Assembly: GCF_029395475.1 (NCBI RefSeq)
Contig: NZ_CP113917.1
Location: forward strand, 868,001-932,000
Source: Bifidobacterium sp. ESL0775
GTDB taxonomy: Bacteria > Actinomycetota > Actinomycetes > Actinomycetales > Bifidobacteriaceae
Direction: 5' to 3'
Length of the DNA: 64,000 bases
Shown: positions 59,320-64,000 of the stretch, piece by piece
How positions within the stretch are numbered: position 1 is the stretch's first letter
How the letters are laid out: every line of letters begins with the position of its first letter
Translations under genes and position numbers: made by a program
Notes under the pieces: model-generated
The model's input: only the letters and a program-made list of their open reading frames with translations
What the model was told of the DNA's origin: nothing
Database searches by the model: none

Positions 59320-61695
59320 ATGACCGCAGTAGATCAGACTGCTCTCTCTGCCGAAGAGCTTCAGGCAAAGGCCTGGAATGGCTTCGTCGGAGGAAATTGG
59401 CAAAAGGAAATCGATGTTCGTGATTTCATCCAGAAGAACTATACGCCGTATGACGGCGACGAGTCCTTCCTCGCCAAGGCGACCCCGAAGACCAAGGAAA
59501 TGTGGGAGTATCTCGACAACAACCAGCTTGCCGTAGAGCGCAAGCAGCGTGTGTATGACGTTGACACCCACACCCCGGCCGGCATCGACAACTTCGGCCC
59601 CGGCTACATCATGGACAAGGAACACGATAACGTGATCGTCGGCCTGCAGACCGATGAGCCTTGCAAGCGCGCCATGATGCCGAACGGCGGCTGGCGTATG
59701 GTCGAGCAGGCCATCATTGAGGCGGGCAAGGAGCCTGACCCCAACATCAAGACCATTTTCACCAAGTACCGCAAGACCCACAATGACGGCGTCTTCGGCG
59801 TCTACACCAAGCAGATCAAGCTTGCCCGCCACAACAAGATCCTGACCGGCCTGCCCGATGCTTACGGCCGTGGCCGCATCATCGGCGATTACCGCCGTGT
59901 CGCCCTCTATGGCATCAACTATCTGATCGCCCAGAAGAAGATCGACAAGGATTCGATTCCTTATCGCAATGACTTCACCGAGGCTGAGATCGAGCATTGG
60001 ATCCGCTTCCGCGAAGAGCATTCCGACCAGATCAAGGCCCTGAAGGAACTCATCAACCTCGGCAACGAGTATGGCCTCGACCTCTCCCGTCCGGCGCAGA
60101 CTGCTCAGGAAGCCGTGCAGTGGACCTATATGGGCTACCTCGCCAGCGTGAAGAGCCAGGATGGCGCGGCCATGAGCTTCGGCCGTAACTCCGCCTTCTT
60201 CGATTGCTACTTCGAGCGCGATCTGAAGAACGGCAAGATCACCGAGACCGATGCCCAGGAGATCATCGACCAGCTCGTCATGAAGCTGCGTATCGTCCGC
60301 TTCCTGCGTACGAAGGACTACGACAACATCTTCTCCGGCGATCCGTACTGGGCCACCTGGTCCGATGCGGGCTTCGGCGATGACGGACGCCACATGGTCA
60401 CCAAGACCTCGTTCCGTCTGCTCGCGACCCTGACCATGGACCACCTTGGACCAGGACCGGAGCCAAACATCACGATTTTCTGGGATGCCAAGCTGCCTGA
60501 AGGCTACAAGCGCTTCTGCGCCCGCACCTCCATCGACACCTCGGCCATCCAGTATGAGTCCGATCGCGACATCCGCAACCACTGGGGCGACGACGCGGCC
60601 ATCGCTTGCTGCGTTTCCCCGATGCGTGTTGGCAAGCAGATGCAGTTCTTCGGCGCTCGCGTGAACTCCGCGAAGGCCCTGCTTTACGCGATCAACGGCG
60701 GCCGTGACGAGATGACCGGTATGCAGGTCATCGACAAGGGCGTCATCGATCCGATCGAGCCCGAAGCCGACGGCACCCTTGACTATCAGAAGGTCAAGGA
60801 CAACTACGAGAAGGCCCTTGAGTGGCTCTCCGAGACCTACGTCGAAGCGCTGAACATCATCCACTATATGCATGACAAGTATGCGTATGAGGCCGTTGAG
60901 ATGGCCCTGCACGACAAGGAAGTCTACCGCACCCTCGGTTGCGGCATGTCCGGCCTGTCGATTGCCGCCGATTCTCTCTCCGCTCTGAAGTATGCGAAGG
61001 TCTATCCGATCTACAACAAGGATGCGAAGAACCTCGAAGGCCATGAGGACGAGTATGTCGAAGGCGCGGACGACGACCTGGTGGTCGGCTACCGCACGGT
61101 CGGCGACTTCCCGATTTACGGCAACGACGACGATCGCGCCGATGAGCTCGCCAAGTGGACCGTCTCCACGGTCATGGATCAGATCAAGGCCCTGCCGGTC
61201 TACCGCAACGCGGTTCCGACGCAGTCCATCCTGACCATCACCTCGAACGTGGTCTACGGCAAGGCGACCGGCTCCTTCCCGAGCGGACACAAGAAGGGCA
61301 CTCCGTATGCTCCTGGTGCCAACCCGGAGAACGGCATGGATTCGCACGGCATGCTGCCGTCCATGTTCTCGGTCGGCAAGATCGACTACAACGACGCGTT
61401 GGATGGCATTTCGCTGACCAACACGATCACCCCTGACGGCCTTGGCCGTGACGAGGAAGAGCGAGTCACCAATCTGGTCGGCATCCTTGATTCCGGCAAT
61501 GGCCATGGCCTCTACCACGCCAATATCAACGTGCTGCGCAAGGAACAGCTTGAGGACGCCGTCGCGCATCCTGAGAAGTATCCGCACCTCACCGTGCGTG
61601 TCTCGGGCTATGCCGTGAACTTCGTCAAGCTCACCCGCGAGCAGCAGCTCGATATCATTTCCCGTACGTTCCACCAGGGCGCTGTCACCGAGTGA
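59320..61695 (+). CDS. pflB: Formate C-acetyltransferase (pyruvate formate-lyase)
   Basis: PflB converts pyruvate and CoA to acetyl-CoA and formate, giving bifidobacteria extra ATP and sparing NADH. The active-site cysteines are Cys430-Cys431 ([11 protein letters not shown]) and the glycyl radical is Gly763 (RVSGYAV). The product is 791 residues. AAGGAG 8 bases upstream fixes ATG 59320. It needs PflA, encoded ~240 bases downstream, for radical installation. The leader of 357 bases holds a terminator, two Crp-like boxes, a 19-base palindrome and three copies of a TGCAAGAA-type octamer. Confidence 0.98.
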   Translation: MTAVDQTALSAEELQAKAWNGFVGGNWQKEIDVRDFIQKNYTPYDGDESFLAKATPKTKEMWEYLDNNQLAVERKQRVYDVDTHTPAGIDNFGPGYIMDKEHDNVIVGLQTDEPCKRAMMPNGGWRMVEQAIIEAGKEPDPNIKTIFTKYRKTHNDGVFGVYTKQIKLARHNKILTGLPDAYGRGRIIGDYRRVALYGINYLIAQKKIDKDSIPYRNDFTEAEIEHWIRFREEHSDQIKALKELINLGNEYGLDLSRPAQTAQEAVQWTYMGYLASVKSQDGAAMSFGRNSAFFDCYFERDLKNGKITETDAQEIIDQLVMKLRIVRFLRTKDYDNIFSGDPYWATWSDAGFGDDGRHMVTKTSFRLLATLTMDHLGPGPEPNITIFWDAKLPEGYKRFCARTSIDTSAIQYESDRDIRNHWGDDAAIACCVSPMRVGKQMQFFGARVNSAKALLYAINGGRDEMTGMQVIDKGVIDPIEPEADGTLDYQKVKDNYEKALEWLSETYVEALNIIHYMHDKYAYEAVEMALHDKEVYRTLGCGMSGLSIAADSLSALKYAKVYPIYNKDAKNLEGHEDEYVEGADDDLVVGYRTVGDFPIYGNDDDRADELAKWTVSTVMDQIKALPVYRNAVPTQSILTITSNVVYGKATGSFPSGHKKGTPYAPGANPENGMDSHGMLPSMFSVGKIDYNDALDGISLTNTITPDGLGRDEEERVTNLVGILDSGNGHGLYHANINVLRKEQLEDAVAHPEKYPHLTVRVSGYAVNFVKLTREQQLDIISRTFHQGAVTE

Positions 61696-61724
61696 CGGCT
61701 CACCTGAAGTAATGTGGTGAATGC

Positions 61725-61764
61725 TGATTGAAGGGGCGGGGCTCTGGTTCCGTCCCTTCAATCA
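61725..61764 (+). other. Hairpin between pflB and pflA
   Basis: TGATTGAAGGG with GCGG pairs with CCGT-CCCTTCAATCA (one bulge or mismatch region). No T-run follows, so it may stop only part of transcription or protect the pflB message, letting pflA be made at a lower level than pflB. Confidence 0.6.
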
Positions 61765-61935
61765 TGTTTCATGGCCTTGGAAACCGCTTTGGATTAGGAA
61801 TAAACGCCAAGGATCAGCGGTTTTCAGCTATGGAATATTCAGTGCGTCACATTGTGCTTGAGGCGCACCGAGCGGCTGGGATTTAAGCTTGAAATCCGAT
61901 AGTATGGAAAGCAGAATTTGACAAGGAGGGCAATG

Positions 61936-62817
61936 ATGTCCGAAACCACTCAGTTTAGAACCACGACGCAGCACATGCTCAAGGAGTCGAAAGTATATGC
62001 CAAGCACACGTTGATGGGCGGTCTCTCGGGCTTTGAATCTCCTATTGGCCTCGATCGCCACGACCGCATCAGTGCGCTGCGCACCGGCGACATCGGCTTC
62101 GTCCATTCTTGGGACATCAACACCTCCGTCGACGGGCCGGGAACCAGAATGACGGTGTTCATGAGCGGATGCCCGCTGCGTTGCCAGTTCTGCCAGAACC
62201 CCGACACCTGGAAGATGCGCGACGGCCAGCCGGTCTATCTCGATGACATGATCGAGCGCGTCACCCGTTACAAGGACGTTTTCCAGAGCACCGGTGGTGG
62301 AGTCACCTTTTCCGGCGGCGAGTCCATGATGCAGGGCAAATTCGTCTCGCGCGTCTTCCACGCGGTGCGCCAGGAAGGCATCCACACCTGCCTCGACACC
62401 TCCGGCTTCCTCAACAAGGACTGGACCGACGAGATGATCGATGACATCGATCTGTGCCTGCTCGACGTCAAATCCGGCGATGAGGAGACCTATCACAAGG
62501 TCACCGGCAGCCAGCTCGCCCCGACCATTCAATTCGGCCAGCGCTTGAACAAGGCTGGCAAGAAGATCTGGGTGCGTTTCGTCCTTGTTCCTGGCCTTAC
62601 CGACAGCGTCGAGAACGTCGAGAACGTGGCCAAGATCTGCGAGACCTTCGGCGATGCCGTCGAACATATCGACGTGCTGCCGTTCCACCAGCTCGGCCGC
62701 CCGAAGTGGCACCAGCTCGGCATCCCATATCCGCTGGAAACCAAGGAAGGCCCGTCCAAAGAACTGAAAAAGCGCGTCCACGACCAGTTCAAGGCCCACG
62801 GTTTCGAGGTCTACTAA
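61936..62817 (+). CDS. pflA: Pyruvate formate-lyase activating enzyme (radical SAM)
   Basis: PflA uses S-adenosylmethionine and a 4Fe-4S cluster to create the glycyl radical on PflB. The cluster motif CxxxCxxC is Cys79-Cys83-Cys86 in MSGCPLRCQFCQNPDTW. TGGGVTFSGGESMMQ and CLDTSGFLN are further family motifs. The product is 293 residues. AGGAGG lies 6 bases before ATG 61936; ATG 61933 is in frame but closer. The N-terminal ~35 residues precede the radical SAM core and are family-variable. Confidence 0.95.
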   Translation: MSETTQFRTTTQHMLKESKVYAKHTLMGGLSGFESPIGLDRHDRISALRTGDIGFVHSWDINTSVDGPGTRMTVFMSGCPLRCQFCQNPDTWKMRDGQPVYLDDMIERVTRYKDVFQSTGGGVTFSGGESMMQGKFVSRVFHAVRQEGIHTCLDTSGFLNKDWTDEMIDDIDLCLLDVKSGDEETYHKVTGSQLAPTIQFGQRLNKAGKKIWVRFVLVPGLTDSVENVENVAKICETFGDAVEHIDVLPFHQLGRPKWHQLGIPYPLETKEGPSKELKKRVHDQFKAHGFEVY

Positions 62818-62851
62818 AGCGTCGGACTGGGCGGTTAATTCGATGTTCATG

Positions 62852-62887
62852 CACCGGACAGAGGGCTTATGCAATCCTTGTCCGGTG
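62852..62887 (+). terminator. Hairpin after pflA, overlapping the ileS promoter
   Basis: CACCGGACA (62852-62860) pairs with TGTCCGGTG (62879-62887) around an 18-base loop, followed by TTATAG. The right arm lies in the spacer of the probable ileS promoter. Confidence 0.6.
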
Positions 62888-62888
62888 T

Positions 62889-62894
62889 TATAGT
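62889..62894 (+). promoter_or_regulatory. -10 element of the ileS leader promoter
   Basis: TATAGT with a possible -35 TTATGC 16 bases upstream (62867-62872) would start the transcript at about 62901, just before stem I of the T-box. Confidence 0.5.
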
Positions 62895-62896
62895 AT

Positions 62897-63144
62897 GCAA
62901 CATAAGCGCTGATCCGTTATCGGCGGGGAGCTTTTGGAAGAACGGCTGTTCAATTGGTTGGATGGCTTATTAGAACCGACGGGTGGGCCCGAAACAGCCC
63001 GTACTTCAAGCGGTTGTGCTGGAGCGATACGTTCAAGTATCCGAACAACATAACAAGCGAGGTGGTACCGCGGTAACGGCGCGTGTTAGCGTCCGTCATC
63101 GTCCTCGTGGTAGTTAATGACATCTGCCAAGCGAGGAGACAGCG
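62897..63144 (+). promoter_or_regulatory. T-box riboswitch (translational type) controlling ileS
   Basis: The T-box core GGTGGTACCGCG lies at 63061-63072; its TGGT bulge pairs with the ACCA end of uncharged tRNA-Ile. Stem I is very short: CGC and CG pair with CG and GCG around a TGATC specifier loop with the Ile codon ATC at 62912-62914. Downstream, TCCTCG (63102-63107) is complementary to CGAGGA (63132-63137), which contains the ileS ribosome binding site. Charged tRNA should leave the site sequestered, and uncharged tRNA should free it. Confidence 0.9.
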
Positions 63145-64000
63145 GTGAGCGAAACCACCAATTCCCATGTGTATCCCAAGGCGTCCGTAGGCGAGCAAAG
63201 CGCGCACGTCGCGCCGAACCCGAGCTTCCCCAAAATGGAAGAATCGGTGCTCGATTATTGGGACAAGGACGACACCTTTGAAAAGTCCGTCGAGCGCAAT
63301 CCAAGCGGTGACCACAGCGACAACGAGTTCGTCTTCTTCGACGGCCCACCGTTCGCCAACGGCTTGCCGCACTACGGCCACTTGCTGACCGGTTACGCCA
63401 AGGACGTCATTCCGCGCTACCAGACCATGAAGGGCCGCAAGGTCAGCCGCGTCTTCGGCTGGGACACCCACGGCCTGCCCGCCGAGCTTGAGGCGCAGAA
63501 GGAACTGGGGATCGAATCGGTCGACCAGATTGAGGAGATGGGCATCGAGAAGTTCAACGACGCCTGTCGCAAGTCCGTCTTGAAGTATACGAACGAGTGG
63601 AAGGATTACGTCCACCGTCAGGCCCGTTGGGTTGATTTCGAGCACGGTTACAAGACCCTGAACACCACCTACATGGAATCGGTGATGTGGGCGTTCAAGA
63701 CACTGTATGACAAGGGCTTGGCTTACAAGGGCTACCGCGTGCTGCCGTACTGCCCGAAGGACCGCACCCCGCTTTCCGCGCACGAGCTGCGCATGGACGC
63801 CGACGTCTATCAGGACCGTCAGGACATCACCCTCTCCGTCGCCGTTAAGATGCGTGATGAGGACGACGCCTACGCCGTCTTTTGGACGACTACGCCTTGG
63901 ACCGTGCCGACCAACTTCCTTATTGTCGTCGGTGAGGACATCGATTATGTCGAGGTCAAGCCTACTGAAGGCAAGTTCGCTGGGAAGAAGTTCTACCTTG
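63145..64000 (+). CDS. ileS: Isoleucyl-tRNA synthetase (N-terminal part, cut by window end)
   Basis: IleS charges tRNA-Ile. The 285 residues present include the class I HIGH-type motif in [23 protein letters not shown], and the editing-domain start [20 protein letters not shown]. Translation starts at GTG 63145, with GCGAGGAG upstream inside the T-box sequestrator. The KMSKS loop and anticodon-binding domains lie beyond the window. The sequence resembles the eukaryote-like IleS found in many actinobacteria. Confidence 0.97.
   Translation, partial: MSETTNSHVYPKASVGEQSAHVAPNPSFPKMEESVLDYWDKDDTFEKSVERNPSGDHSDNEFVFFDGPPFANGLPHYGHLLTGYAKDVIPRYQTMKGRKVSRVFGWDTHGLPAELEAQKELGIESVDQIEEMGIEKFNDACRKSVLKYTNEWKDYVHRQARWVDFEHGYKTLNTTYMESVMWAFKTLYDKGLAYKGYRVLPYCPKDRTPLSAHELRMDADVYQDRQDITLSVAVKMRDEDDAYAVFWTTTPWTVPTNFLIVVGEDIDYVEVKPTEGKFAGKKFYL

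Noticed and set aside
59167..61761. Long open frame (864 codons) on the minus strand opposite pflB
   Set aside because: It mirrors pflB codon structure, lacks family motifs, and is explained by the GC-biased third positions of the real gene.

Overview
The window is a chromosomal segment of a high-GC actinobacterium, almost certainly a member of the Bifidobacteriaceae. The evidence is the set of actinobacterial signature genes (ClgR, DUF3046, DUF4192 and DUF4193 proteins, SepH, long-form HPF), the gene order ftsK-pgsA-cinA-clgR-DUF3046-recA-recX, an actinobacterial-type RNase P RNA, a translational T-box in front of ileS, an actinobacterial LexA box in front of recA, and a pflB/pflA pair as used in bifidobacterial mixed-acid fermentation. 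No rRNA, tRNA, insertion sequence, prophage or CRISPR array was seen.

Layout. 0-8.4 kb: end of a P-type cation ATPase, aconitase, a Bax-inhibitor-1 membrane protein, an aldo/keto reductase, a small alarmone synthetase, miaA, and a Fic-fold protein with a VbhA-like N-terminus whose active-site and inhibitory motifs both look degenerate. 8.6-22.9 kb: a DNA-maintenance and secretion block (ftsK, pgsA, pncC, clgR, DUF3046, recA, recX, rnpB, hpf, secA), a two-TM membrane protein and an acyltransferase. 23.1-32.5 kb: PASTA kinase and polyprenyl synthase on the minus strand, then a DUF4192 protein, the primary sigma factor and ParE. 32.7-45.8 kb: an accessory stretch lying between parE and parC, with an MFS transporter, a very long Lhr helicase, and a LacI-controlled cluster (regulator, AnmK-like sugar kinase, ribose-type ABC transporter). 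45.8-58.9 kb: parC, a nucleotide pyrophosphatase-like enzyme, sepH, DUF4193, dut, rel, cyclophilin, nadE, a DUF4234 protein and a small SPOR-like protein. 59-64 kb: pflB and pflA, then ileS under a T-box.

How the parts work together. RecA/RecX, FtsK and Lhr are genome-integrity functions. recA has a clear LexA box, and lhr has a near-perfect one sitting on its start codon. Rel and the small synthetase both make (p)ppGpp-type alarmones. PflB and PflA form an enzyme/activase pair; upstream of pflB lie two Crp/Fnr-type palindromes. The LacI/AnmK/ABC cluster appears to import and phosphorylate an unknown sugar, and carries a family of AAACGTTT-centred operators in front of lacI, in front of the kinase and ATPase genes, and inside the permease gene.

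The most notable observations are the doubly degenerate Fic protein, the AnmK-like sugar system with its operator set, the LexA-like box over the lhr start, and the pflB control region. All assignments were made by reading the sequence; no database search was run.
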